Below, one piece after another: positions 9,085 to 17,957 of a stretch of DNA of 64,000 bases. Source of the DNA: CAWHQZ01 sp963831645 (lineage in GTDB: Bacteria; Pseudomonadota; Alphaproteobacteria; Rhizobiales; Aestuariivirgaceae); NCBI GenBank assembly GCA_963831645.1, contig CAWHQZ010000028.1, positions 627,035 through 691,034 of the forward strand, read 5' to 3'. A model generated the notes under the pieces. It made no database searches. It was not told the DNA's origin and saw only the letters and a list, made by a program, of their open reading frames with translations. Within the stretch, counting starts at the first letter, position 1. Each line of letters opens with the position of its first letter. The position numbers and the translations under genes were made by a program.

Positions 9085-10633
9085 GTGCGTAACCGGGAGA
9101 CTGAGCTGAAATTTTTCGTGGAGGGGGAGGGGAGAGAGGCCGCTGCCCTGCCTGCCGTGTTGGCGCGGGCTATCACCGGCGTCAAGAAGACGCGGGTCGA
9201 GACCACCTACTACGATACCCCGGACAGACAGTTCGAGGCGCAGGGCCTGAGCGTGCGGCTGCGCAAGCTGTCAGGCAGGCGGATCCTTTCCGTGAAATCA
9301 TCGCGCGGGCCGGGCATCGCCAGGTTCGAGCGCGAGCTCGAAATTCGCAACGACCGGCCTTCGGCCGAGGAATGGCAAGCCGTCGCGCAAGGTTCACCGC
9401 TCGCCCGATCGCCCCTCCGCCGCATGAAGGCCTTCTGTACGACCACCGTCGATCGCCGCTCCGTGGCGGTGGAGCGCAACGGAGCGATGATCGAGGCAAG
9501 CCTGGACAAGGGCAGCGTCAAGACCAGGTCGGGTGCCAGGCTGCCGATCCATGAGCTCGAGCTCGAGATCAAGAACGGCCGCGTCACGGAGCTGTTCTCG
9601 TACGCCACGGAGCTGCTCAAACGCGACCCGCTGCGGATCAGCCTGCTCAGCAAAGGCGCGCGGGGTTTTCTTCTGGCGAGCGACGCCTGGGCGCGTCCCC
9701 GGCCCGCGACCCTGCCCGAGGTCGACCCCGGGTCTGACGGACCGGCTGCTTTCCAGGACATCTGCATGACCTGCCTGCGCGACTTCATGGTCAATGAGGT
9801 CGCCATCGAGGGCCCCGATCCCGTCGAGGGGATTCACAAGACGAGAATTGCCGTCCGGCGGCTGCGCTCGGCGATGACCTTGTTCCGTCCCATGTTGAAG
9901 GACACCGGGTCACGGGTGCTGAGCCGGGAGCTGAATTGGCTGTCCGACCAGCTGGGCAGCGCCCGCGACCTGGACGTGGCCGTCGAGCGGACAGCGGGCT
10001 GGACGCATGGCAATCGAGCCGGCTTGCGCAGGCTGATGCGGCGCATGGAGGTCGCCCGCGATAGAGCGCATGACGAGCTAGTCCGCGCACTCAAATCCCC
10101 GCGCTGCCGAGCGCTGCTGTTCGATTTCGTCAGGTGGCTGGAGGTCGGCGCCTGGAAGAAAGCAATGGCCGCAGAGCGAACGCGCCCCGGCGCCCGACTT
10201 GGCGCGCCGGCTGCTCGACAGGCGTCTGGGCAGGCTCCTGCGCGATGCGAGGAACCTCGCCCGGCTGGATGCCGAGGAGTGTCATGACATCCGCAAGGAT
10301 GCCAAGAAGCTTCGTTACATGGGCGAGTTCTTCCTGTCGCTCGCCGGCCCGCAGCAGGAGCGCAAGAGCTACCGGAAACTGCTGTCGGCGCTGGAGGATC
10401 TCCAGAACGCACTGGGCAAGGTTCAGGACCGGGTGACGCTCGAGAAGCTGTTTCACGCCCAGATCGCTGCGAGCGACGATGATGAGATGCGGCAAGCCCT
10501 GGACGAGGCGCTAAAGGATGCCGCTTCGGAAAGCGCCAGGCGCGACCGGGCGCAGCGAAGAAAAGCTGCCCGGGCGGTCAGGCAAATTCGCGACAATCAG
10601 CGCGCGACCCGGGCGCTGGAGCAGCGAACGTAA
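9085..10633 (+). CDS. CYTH-CHAD domain protein (frameshifted near 10160-10195)
   Basis: After one extra base is removed, this is a protein of about 515 aa. Residues 1-200 form a CYTH domain: the ExExK motif is visible as ETELKF near the start, with VETTYYDTPD and LSVRLRK strands. Residues 220-515 form a CHAD domain with its conserved histidines and basic helices (GIHKTRIAVRRLRSAM, ARDLDV, CHDIRKDAKKLRYMGEFF). CYTH domains hydrolyse or bind triphosphates such as inorganic tripolyphosphate, and CHAD domains bind polyphosphate. The protein therefore probably acts on polyphosphate granules. The start is GTG. Confidence 0.87.
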
Positions 10634-10649
10634 TAGCTGCGCCGCCTCA

Positions 10650-10746
10650 TTGGATCCCCTCTTTCGAGGGGATGACGGCTTGGAAGTGCGCGAGTGAACA
10701 AAGGTCGTCATCCCCGCGCCAAGCGCCGCGCCAAGCGGGGATCCAA
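10650..10746. repeat. Pair of REP-like palindromes in opposite orientation
   Basis: The block holds two short palindromes. The first runs from TTGGATCCCC (10650) to GGGGATGACG (10668). The second runs from CGTCATCCCC (10706) to GGGGATCCAA (10737) and is the reverse complement of the first at both ends. This is the arrangement of REP/BIME elements of alphaproteobacteria, which sit between genes and can act as terminators, gyrase sites or targets of RAYT transposases. Confidence 0.7.
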
Positions 10747-10857
10747 TACGACGGCGCAATATCCTCGCCCCGCGGTGTCTTTATGCAACGAGGGTTCAAT
10801 TTCGAACTCCGCATCCTTATATTCGGGCTCCAGTGCTCACGTTCCAATGAGGTTGTC

Positions 10858-11217
10858 ATGAGCTACGTCGACGGATTTGTCGTGCCGGTGCCGAAAAAGA
10901 ATCTCTCCGCCTATCAGAAGATGGCCCGCAAGGCCGGCCATATCTGGAAGGAACATGGCGCGCTCGAATACGTCGAGTGTGTGGCCGACGATGTGAAGCC
11001 GGGGAAGGTCACCTCGTTCCCGCAGAGCGTGAAGCTCAAGCCCGGCGAGGTCGTGGTGTTCTCGTGGATCACGTACAAGTCGCGCAAGCATCGCGACAGC
11101 GTCAACGCCAGGGTGATGAAGGACCCGCGGATTACCGCGAGCATGGACACCAAGTCGATGCCGTTCGACGGCAAGCGAATGTTCTGGGGCGGCTTCAAAC
11201 CTGTGATCGAGCTCTGA
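10858..11217 (+). CDS. DUF1428 family protein
   Basis: A 119-aa protein matching the DUF1428 family (PF07237) over its whole length: MSYVDGFVVPVPKKNLSAY at the N-terminus, EHGALEYVECVADDV, VVFSWITYKSRKHRD and a C-terminal DGKRMFWGGFKPVIEL. The fold is a dimeric alpha/beta barrel; these proteins are small, cytosolic and of unknown biochemical role. The ATG at 10858 matches the family start exactly. The gene is flanked on both sides by palindromic intergenic repeats. Confidence 0.87.
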   Translation: MSYVDGFVVPVPKKNLSAYQKMARKAGHIWKEHGALEYVECVADDVKPGKVTSFPQSVKLKPGEVVVFSWITYKSRKHRDSVNARVMKDPRITASMDTKSMPFDGKRMFWGGFKPVIEL

Positions 11218-11227
11218 GCGCCGCGTC

Positions 11228-11352
11228 CGTCATACCAGCGAAAACATGCCTCGGGCTGCGACCCGACGGGCTGGTATCACGCTTCGAGGCCCCCGCAAGC
11301 GGAAAAGCCCAAGCGGGATTCGGCCTGCGCCGCGGCCTGCGCCGGAATGACG
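11228..11352. repeat. Degenerate palindromic intergenic repeat
   Basis: CGTCATACCAGC (11228-11239) is mirrored, with one mismatch, by GCTGGTATCACG (11270-11281). It is followed by a looser pair, CAAGCGGGATTC ... GGAATGACG. This resembles the REP-like block at 10650-10746 and brackets the DUF1428 gene with it. Confidence 0.5.
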
Positions 11353-11390
11353 AGATTGGTTGAGTGGCGCGACGTCGAAAGCGGGTTCTA

Positions 11391-11843
11391 CTAGCGGGCC
11401 GCCTCGTCGGCGGTCGGAATCCTACCCTGCGGAGTGTATTTGTCGACCGCCTCGGGCAGCGTCCGCGACAGGCGGGCGAGCAACTCACTTCGCGACAGCC
11501 CCGTCTGCTCGGCGAGCTTGTCGAGGATATCCGAGCCGATGGCGTTTGCCAGTTGATCGGGCGCGATCGGCTGATTCGGCCCCTTGCTGATCCACGACTC
11601 CGCCGCTTCGCCCTGGCCGTTCCTCCTGAACTGTTCCACGAGGTCGCCGAGCCCGCCGGAGAGCACGCTGCCGGCCGAGGCGCCGCCCAGCGCTCCACCC
11701 GATCCGCCCGGTTCGGCGCCTCCGCCCGCTCCCTTGCTCTGGTTCGCTCGGCCCAGCATTTCGGCGATTTTCTCGCGGTTCTGGTAACCGGCGACTGCAA
11801 GCAGTCCCAAAAGCGCCACCATGGACGGCATTCCTCGGGCCAT
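11391..11843 (-). CDS. YidB-family protein
   Basis: A 150-aa protein of the YidB family. It has a short hydrophobic N-terminus (VALLGLLAVAGYQ), a Gly/Ser-rich linker (residues 35-60), then the conserved core LGDLVEQFRRNGQGEAAESW, a SWISKGPNQPIAPDQL stretch and a final ARLSRTLPEAVDKYTP. The start at 11843 has AGGAG six bases upstream. The function of the family is not known. It is divergently transcribed from the GlsB-like gene. Confidence 0.85.
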   Translation of the reverse strand: MARGMPSMVALLGLLAVAGYQNREKIAEMLGRANQSKGAGGGAEPGGSGGALGGASAGSVLSGGLGDLVEQFRRNGQGEAAESWISKGPNQPIAPDQLANAIGSDILDKLAEQTGLSRSELLARLSRTLPEAVDKYTPQGRIPTADEAAR

Positions 11844-12022
11844 TTTCACTCCTCCTTCGCTGACGAAACTTCCACTCGAAAAGACCGGAACAGTCGATAC
11901 TCGGATTTGTTCCGCGCGGGCGTATGGTGTATGATTCGATTTTGAACGAAGTGTGTCATGCGTGGTCGTTTGTGTGGGGCAGGTTCGGCTGCTGAGAGCC
12001 GACAATCGGAGGGACTATCGAC

Positions 12023-12277
12023 ATGGGCATCATCTGGACGATCATCATCGGTCTGATAGCCGGAGTGATCGCAAAATTTCTAGTGCCGGGCACCAGCAAC
12101 GAGCCGTCCGGCTTCATCATGACGACGATCCTGGGCGTCGTGGGAGCGGTCGTAGCGAGCTACCTCGGCCAGGCGCTCGGATGGTATTCGGCAGGAGAGG
12201 GAGCCGGCCTGATCGGCGCCGTGGTCGGGGCGATAATCGTCCTCCTGGTCTGGGGCGCAATCGCCAGACGCGCGTAA
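12023..12277 (+). CDS. GlsB/YeaQ/YmgE stress-response membrane protein
   Basis: An 84-aa protein with three membrane segments, around residues 3-20, 30-50 and 59-80. Each is glycine-rich, as in the transglycosylase-associated family (PF04226): IIIGLIAGVIAKFLVPG, TTILGVVGAVVASYLG and LIGAVVGAIIVLLVWG. These small inner-membrane proteins are induced by stress in enterobacteria and rhizobia; their mechanism is unclear. A GGAGGG sequence precedes the ATG. Confidence 0.9.
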   Translation: MGIIWTIIIGLIAGVIAKFLVPGTSNEPSGFIMTTILGVVGAVVASYLGQALGWYSAGEGAGLIGAVVGAIIVLLVWGAIARRA

Positions 12278-12311
12278 GCGCCGAATTCTGAGAACTATCT
12301 GTCTCGGGTGA

Positions 12312-12342
12312 CAGCCCGCCCGCGAAAGCTCGCGGCGGGCTG
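12312..12342. terminator. GC-rich hairpin between converging genes
   Basis: A 12-13-bp stem (CAGCCCGCC-CGCG / CGCG-GCGGGCTG, one bulged C) with a six-base loop lies between the end of the GlsB-like gene and the end of the IalB remnant, which run towards each other. It could terminate transcription from both sides. It lacks a strong T-run, so Rho independence is uncertain. Confidence 0.5.
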
Positions 12343-12346
12343 AAAT

Positions 12347-12631
12347 CTACTTCGTCAGCTCGACGGTGCGGGCGAGGGCGCCGGCGAAGCCCTTCAGCGA
12401 GATCGTGAAGGTGACCGGCTTGTTGTTGTCTGCCGCCGTCGCCATGATCTTGAGCACAGTGCCTTCGCGCAACAGGGCCAGCGTCTTCTGGTCGATGGCG
12501 AGCGAGACGAGACAGCCGACCGGCAGGCAGGTGCGAAACGGCAGGGGAGCGGCGGGCTCGCCATCGTCGATCTGCAGGATGGCGCCTGGCAAACGCGGAG
12601 GCGACGACGGCGTTTCGACATCGACAAGCAA
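12347..12631 (-). pseudogene. Invasion-associated locus B (IalB) remnant
   Basis: The reading frame gives only the C-terminal half of an IalB-family protein: ILQIDDGEPAAPLPFRTC, LPVGCLVSLAIDQKTL and FTISLKGFAGALARTVE, including the two conserved cysteines. IalB proteins are exported, 160-200 aa long, and begin with a signal peptide and a WxxxC-type N-terminal half; none of this is visible upstream. The next gene starts 100 bp away, so the N-terminus has been deleted or scrambled. IalB is common in Rhizobiales, which supports the taxonomic placement. Confidence 0.65.
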
Positions 12632-12732
12632 CCAACGGCAATACGAGCGTCATCGTGGGCGCACCTGGCGCCGGAACCGCTGAATAAGTCTGAAAGAAAG
12701 AAACCGAGGAAACGCAAGGGCTAAAAAGCTGG

Positions 12733-12927
12733 TCAAAACTTATGGTTTATGCCAGCCTGCTTCATTATCCCATTCGCTGTATGGCGCGAGAGTATCTTGT
12801 GGTCCACCGGAAAGGTGCGCTTGGAGATTGGTGAGTACCAATAGTCGTGGTCGCCCTTTGCGGGGCGCAAATAGTAGCATTCGTTGTCGGACAGGACTTT
12901 CTTTACGTCACGAGCGTAATCGCTCAT
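12733..12927 (-). CDS. hicA: HicA-like mRNA interferase toxin
   Basis: A 64-aa protein with the dsRBD-like HicA pattern: a helical start (MSDYARDVKKVLSDNECYY), then KGDHDYWYSPISKRTFPVD, in which the His of the GDHDYWYSP motif is the expected catalytic residue, and KILSRHTANGIMKQAGI. HicA toxins cleave mRNA on or off the ribosome. The ATG overlaps the stop of the upstream antitoxin gene by four bases. Antitoxin before toxin is the reverse of the E. coli hicAB order but common in rhizobia. Confidence 0.88.
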   Translation of the reverse strand: MSDYARDVKKVLSDNECYYLRPAKGDHDYWYSPISKRTFPVDHKILSRHTANGIMKQAGINHKF

Positions 12928-13163
12928 GCAGCTTCAAGACGTATCCGTTCTTGAGTACGAAACTCCAACGGTATCTCAGCCGGGATGCGAGAAACGACCT
13001 CGTGCTTGTTGAGCCTGAGCAAGTCAGGAATCATCCCGAAGACTTTTTGGCGCAGCGCCTCTAGGGTCGATGCTTCAGTGACTAACCCAGGCACGTTTGA
13101 GTCGCTCACGTACCAGACGTTTGCCTCTGAATCGAATGCCGCCGTGACCTTGAGTACCAGCAT
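12924..13163 (-). CDS. hicB: HicB-like (DUF1902) antitoxin
   Basis: A 79-aa protein with the partial RNase-H-like fold of HicB and DUF1902 antitoxins: VTAAFDSEANVWYVSDSNVPGLVTEASTLEAL is the core. It is followed by a C-terminal strand (IPLEFRTQERIRLEAA) that usually occupies the toxin active site. The start at 13163 has AGGAG six bases upstream. It is coupled to the HicA-like gene by a four-base overlap and should be its antitoxin and repressor. Confidence 0.82.
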   Translation of the reverse strand: MLVLKVTAAFDSEANVWYVSDSNVPGLVTEASTLEALRQKVFGMIPDLLRLNKHEVVSRIPAEIPLEFRTQERIRLEAA

Positions 13164-13230
13164 TCCGAGCTCCTACCCCGCTCGATCGAATAAGTGGGTC
13201 ATTAGGAGTCAGATGTAAAGCGATTTGGTG

Positions 13231-13257
13231 GATAGTTGCTTACCGGCAGCAACTATC
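13231..13257. promoter_or_regulatory. Perfect 9-bp inverted repeat upstream of the HicBA-like pair
   Basis: GATAGTTGC (13231-13239) is repeated in inverted form as GCAACTATC (13249-13257), nine bases apart. It lies about 70 bp upstream of the antitoxin start and is followed on the plus strand by TGGTTTTATT. It may be the operator of the toxin-antitoxin operon or a terminator for plus-strand transcription. Between it and the end of the GT2 gene at 13459 I see nothing else. Confidence 0.45.
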
Positions 13258-13458
13258 TGGTTTTATTGCCCTTTCTACATCGCAAAAAAGCCTTCGCCGC
13301 CGGGCATCTTCCTCGGCGGGGTCGCCACCTGGCGGTCTGTCGTCAGTCCCTCCTATGGCTGGTGGTGGAATCAGAGCTTCTAACGGTAACACCCCGTCCA
13401 CTCCGCCTGCATAGGATCTTGACCCAGCCATCCTCTCTTCACGAGCGTTCGCGGCCGG

Positions 13459-14641
13459 TTACTCCCGGTCCGTCCGCGTCCAGCTCGAGCCTCGGCCTCG
13501 CAGAAGCCCGGCATAGATCCCGAGCTTGCCGAGCACATACGACGGAAGTCCCGCGAAATCCCGCGCGCTCGAGACTTCACCGCCGAAGCGGCGCCAGGCG
13601 AGGCCGATCGCCAGCGCCAGCAGGACGAGCGCGCCGACGGGGATGACGATGCTCGCTGAGCCCGCGCCGGCGGCCGCGAGAACCAGAAGCAGCGCCGTCC
13701 AGGCGAGAAGCGCTCCCGCGTAAAGCCCGATGGGCGGCGCCAGGATGTCGAAGGCCAGCGCCAGCAGCCCGGCATCCCGTCGCGCCAGCGCGGTGGCGAG
13801 CAATCCCGGCGCCTGGCTGGCCAGGACCTGCAGAGATCCCTGCTCCCAGCGGCGGTGCTGGCCCGAGGCGGCAGCCGCAGCGAGCGGAAAGGCGCTCGTG
13901 ACCACCGCTTCGGGCAGGTAGATGGCGCCTTTACCCGCGGCAGCGAGCTCGACCCCGAGTTTCAGGTCCTCGGTCAGATGCCCGCTCGCCAGATCGGCCG
14001 AGACGGCGAGCGGCCAGGGAATCGCCATGCCGGTTCCCATGAGATGACAGGGTGCGCCCAAAGCACGCAGCCCGAGAGCGCGTACATGGTTCCGCATCAG
14101 GAAGGCAAATGCCGCGAGACGGTGACCGGCGCCCGCTCCATCGGGGGGCAACATGCGATAGCGGGCCTGAACCGGCCGGCCGAACTCATGCGCGGCCCGC
14201 GCCAGCCGGCCGACAGCTTCGCGCCCCAGCCGGCAATCGGCATCCAGAACGATGAGGATTTCCGGCGGGTTCTGCCCGAGATGGCGCGCGCCGAAGGCGA
14301 GAGCGTAGCCTTTGCCGCGCCGTTCCGGCTCGTGCCGCTCCACGACTTCCGCACCCTCCAGGCAGAGCCACGGCCGCGGTGTCGTCGCTGCAGTTGTCCG
14401 CCACGACCAGAAGGCGGTCGCCCGGCAGAAGCTGCTCACGTGCATCGCGAAGGGTCGCCGCCACGCGCAGGCCCTCGTCATGGGCAGGCACGAGAATGCA
14501 GACGGCGGGACGCTCCATGCTTGCCTCGGCCGCAGGCTCCGGCCGGCGCCCGAGAAGAGCCGCGCCCACTTCCACCAGCAGCACGATGGCGGGAATCGCC
14601 AGAGCCAGGCTCACCACCCACGCCGCGCCGTCGAGCAGCAC
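13459..14641 (-). CDS. GT2 glycosyltransferase with C-terminal membrane segments (frameshifted near 14362)
   Basis: About 393 aa after removal of one extra base. Residues 1-25 form a membrane anchor. The catalytic domain has CILVPAHDEGLRVAATL, LVVADNCSDDTA, ERRGKGYALAFG, IVLDADCRL (the DxD), GTGMAIPW, HLTEDLKLG (the ED acid) and the QHRRWEQG (QxxRW) motif of processive GT2 enzymes. The last 120 residues hold hydrophobic helices. It probably polymerises or extends the exopolysaccharide. It starts with GTG six bases after the GT4 stop, in the same operon as manC. Confidence 0.83.
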
Positions 14642-14647
14642 GAAGCA

Positions 14648-15853
14648 TCACGGGGCCGCCTCGAGAAAAAGGCGCTCGAGCGCCGCCGCCGCCATCGCGG
14701 CATTGTGGCGCCGGAGCACCTGCTCCCTCCCGGCCTCACCCATTCGGGCGAGGACGGCGGGATCAGCCTCGAGAGCCTCCTTCATGGCGGCCGCGAGCGC
14801 CGGCGCGTCGCCCGCCGGCGCCAGCCAGCCGGTCTGGCGCGGAACGACGAGCTCTGGAATGCCGGCGACGAAAGTGGCGATGACGGGCCGCGCCAGCGCC
14901 ATCGCTTCCATCAGGACCACGGGCAAACCCTCCGCGAAGCTCGCCAGCACCAGGGCCCGGCAGCTCTCGATCTCTTGCCGGACGGCTTCGCCCGAAAGCC
15001 ACCCGGTGATCCGGACGCAGTCGCCGAGGCCCCGCGCCGCGATCTCCTCCTCGAGCTCGGCACGCAGCGGTCCATCGCCCACCAGGCGCAGCTCGAACCG
15101 GGTCCCGCTTGCGCGCAAGGCGGCCGCCGCCTCGATGAGGAGCGAGGTCCCTTTCTGCGCCGAAAGCCGGGCGACGCTCAGAAGGCGCGGAGCCGCCGGC
15201 ACGGGCGAGGCAACTGCCTTCACGTACGCCGCATCGAGGCCGCAGCGCACGATCCGCACTTTCGGCCAGTCCTGTCTGGCGGCCCAGCGCAGGAGCTGGC
15301 TGCGCCCGAAGGAGCTGACGGCGCAGACGAACCTGGCGCGGGCGATCTTCTGGCCGAGCGCGATCGCTTCCGGCCTGTCGAATTCGTCGGGTCCGTGGAC
15401 GGTGAAGCTCCAGGGAATTCCCGTCAGCTCGCCGGCGAGCATCGCGACGGTCGCAGAATTCGTGCCGAAGTGCGCATGCAGGTGATCCGCGCGCTCCAGC
15501 CTCAGCCGGCGGGCGAGCACCGCCGCCTCGCCCCAGTAGAACACATGCCACACGAGGCCGCGCTCGGAGCGCCAGCCGGTCTTCAGCGCAACGGAGAGCG
15601 AACGGAAGAGGCCGGCCGGAAAGGCGATTGCCGCCGCGGCCATGTCGGCGAGCAATCGCCGTGCCGGCTCGGCCAGCAGCGTCCTGGTTCGGCCCGCTTC
15701 CTCGATGTCCTCTTCATCGACGAGGTCGGGCCCCGCGGGGCGCAGGGAATAGCGCAGGACCGTGAGCCCGTGGGCCTCGAGCGCCCGGATCTCGCGGCGG
15801 ATGAAGCTGTGGCTCGCTCCCGGATAACGGTTGACGAGATAGGCCACTCTCAC
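14648..15853 (-). CDS. GT4 glycosyltransferase (exopolysaccharide)
   Basis: About 401 aa from the GTG at 15853, which overlaps the stop of the upstream GT2 gene as GTGA; an upstream GTG at 15880 is possible but would lie inside that gene. The GT-B signature is clear: VAYLVNRYPGASHSFIRREI, HLHAHFGTNSA, FTVHGPDEFD, LLSVARLSAQKG, LRLVGDGPLR and ASFAEGLPVVLMEAMA (EX7E acids). It resembles colanic-acid WcaL-like transferases that act on exopolysaccharide repeat units in the cytoplasm. Confidence 0.87.
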   Translation of the reverse strand: MRVAYLVNRYPGASHSFIRREIRALEAHGLTVLRYSLRPAGPDLVDEEDIEEAGRTRTLLAEPARRLLADMAAAAIAFPAGLFRSLSVALKTGWRSERGLVWHVFYWGEAAVLARRLRLERADHLHAHFGTNSATVAMLAGELTGIPWSFTVHGPDEFDRPEAIALGQKIARARFVCAVSSFGRSQLLRWAARQDWPKVRIVRCGLDAAYVKAVASPVPAAPRLLSVARLSAQKGTSLLIEAAAALRASGTRFELRLVGDGPLRAELEEEIAARGLGDCVRITGWLSGEAVRQEIESCRALVLASFAEGLPVVLMEAMALARPVIATFVAGIPELVVPRQTGWLAPAGDAPALAAAMKEALEADPAVLARMGEAGREQVLRRHNAAMAAAALERLFLEAAP

Positions 15854-16423
15854 GCGGGCCTCGTCCAGATGTCCCGCCACCGGCCCGCGGCGATATGGCG
15901 TTCGCGCCCGCCGAGCTCACGGGCGAGGGACACCAGGCGCCCCAGGCTCCAGCCGAGATTGGCGAGAAGGGGTCCGGGCGGACCGTAGAGAAGCCGGAAA
16001 TACCGGGCGCGCGAGCGATAGAAGCTGGAGGGACGGTGGCGGCGGGGCTGCCCCGGTTCCGGAACGGCCGGGCTGCCGCCTTGCAGGTGCACGATTCGCG
16101 CCTCCGGCACATAGCGGATATCGAAGCCGGCGGCCCGTACGCGATGACAGTGTTCGCTGTCCTCGTAGTACATGAAGAATCCCTCATCGAGCAGGCCGGC
16201 GGGCTCGAGCGCCTCCCGCCGGACGAGCACGCAGGCATAGCTGATCCAGTCCGGCCTCGTGCCCGCGTCGGCGGCGTGAATGGGCGCCTCGTAGCGCTCG
16301 AGCAGCCGCGTAATCGGCCCGGTGCGCGCTGCATCGACGAGCTCGCCGAGCGGTGTGTGGCGGCGAAAGCAGCTGCATCCTGGGCAAAGACGGCCGTCAT
16401 CTGCCTCACCGGCCGCAACGCAC
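15850..16423 (-). pseudogene. GT2 glycosyltransferase, 5'-truncated
   Basis: Only the C-terminal two thirds of a WbbL-like GT2 remain, from DGRLCPGCSCFRRHTPLG (about 16395) through DWISYACVLVRREAL, LDEGFFMYYEDSEHC (the ED acids) to the stop at 15850. The N-terminal nucleotide-binding part with the NDT/DxD motif, roughly 110 residues, is missing. The frame simply runs back into the end of the phosphomannomutase gene with no start codon. Either a deletion joined pmm to this gene or the assembly is wrong here. The stop overlaps the start of the next GT4 gene. Confidence 0.7.
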
Positions 16424-17951
16424 CTACTGAGCCAGTTTCTGATTGTACTCGCCGACCTCCGGAAACGCTGCGAGCAGCTTCTCGATGGCATGGAAGATGC
16501 GGCGCATCGCCGCCTCCGAGGACGGGCTTTCACAGACGACGACAAGCTCGGGTTTGTTGGACGAGGCTCTCACTAACCCCCAGCCGCCATCTTCGAGAGT
16601 GACGCGCACGCCATTGATGGTGAGGAGACCGGCGATGCTCTGACCGGCGAAGCTCTTGCCCTGGCGCGTGAGATCCGCGAGTTGCTGCGTCACAGTTTCA
16701 ACCACCCGGTACTTCGAAGGGTCCGGACAGTGGGGCGACATCGTCGGCGTGCACCATGTTGTCGGCAGGTCGCCATAAAGCTCCGCCATGGAGCGCCCAG
16801 CCGCCCCGTCGAGTAGATCGCAGACAGTGATCGCCGTGGCGAGTCCGTCGTCGTAACCCCGGCCGAGCGGCTCCCTGAAGAAGAAGTGCCCGGATTTTTC
16901 GAAACCAGCGATCGCTGCCGTCTCGGCTGTTCGCCGCTTGATGTAGGAATGGCCGGTCTTCCAGTATTCGGTCGTCGCGCCATTCGCCAGGAGAACCGGA
17001 TCAGTCTGAAACAGCGCCGTCGATTTGACGTCAGCCACGAAGCGAGCATTCGGATATCGCGCTGATATGGCCCGCGCCAGCAGCACGCCCATCTTGTCGG
17101 CGAAAATCGGCATCCCTTTATTGTCAACGACGCCGCAGCGGTCGCCGTCGCCGTCGAAGGCGAGCCCGATATCGGCGCGGGCTTCGGTGACGGCTCGCGA
17201 GACCGCCGCGAGCATCGCGAGGTCCTCCGGATTGGGGTTGTAGTTGGGAAAGCTCCAGTCGAGATCGCAGTGAAGCGGCACGACCTCGCAGCCGATGGCT
17301 TCCAGTGCCAGGGGCGCAAACGCTCCGGCAGTGCCGTTGCCGCACGCGACGACGGCTTTGAGCCGGCTTTTCAACTTAGGCCGTGACGTCAGGTCTGAGA
17401 GATAGCGCTGCCGCATGTCATTCACCCGGACGAGACTGCCGCCGCCGCGGTTCTTGCCCTCACCATTGAGGACGATCGCCTTCAATGCAGTCATATCGTC
17501 GGGCTCGAGCGTAAACGGACGGTCCAGGCCCATCTTGACGCCCGTCCAACCATTGGGATTGTGCGATGCCGTGACCATCGCGACTGCGGGCACGTCCAGT
17601 GCAAACTGGGCGAAATAGGCCGTTGGGGAAAGTGCCAGACCGATGTCATAGACGGTGCAGCCCGCCGCCACCAAGCCGCTCGTCAGTGCATCTTTGACCG
17701 CGGCCGAGTAGCTGCGGTAGTCGTGGCCGGTGACGATGTCAGGCCTTATCCCCCGATCTTGCAGAAGGGTGCCGAGACCCAAGGCCCAGTGCGTGGACAC
17801 CCGGGAGATTGATTTCGCTTTCATAGAGCCAGCGGGCATCATACTCGCGGAAACCGGTGGGCTTTATGAGCGGCAGAGCCTCCCCGGCCAGGGCGCCGGG
17901 CTCTAAATCGTCGCGGGGTCTGAGCAGTCTTTCAGACTGTCGCTCTTTCAT
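16424..17951 (-). CDS. Phosphomannomutase/phosphoglucomutase (frameshifted near 17778)
   Basis: About 508 aa after one extra G in a GGG run near 17778 is removed. The N-terminal part contains KPTGFREYDARWLYE, the second frame continues GTLLQDRGIRPDIVTG. The four active-site loops are present: VTASHNPNGWTG (phosphoserine), GLAFDGDGDRCG (Mg2+), GHSYIKRR / GFEKSGHFFF (sugar) and VRASSNKPELVV (phosphate). It converts mannose-6-P to mannose-1-P, the step before ManC. It begins within a few bases of the manC stop (GTG at 17957 or ATG at 17951). Confidence 0.9.
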
Positions 17952-17957
17952 CTTCAC

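Noticed and set aside
13855..15988. Long plus-strand open frames opposite the GT2 and GT4 genes
   Set aside because: Arg/Pro/Gly-rich composition and full overlap with conserved transferases mark them as shadows.
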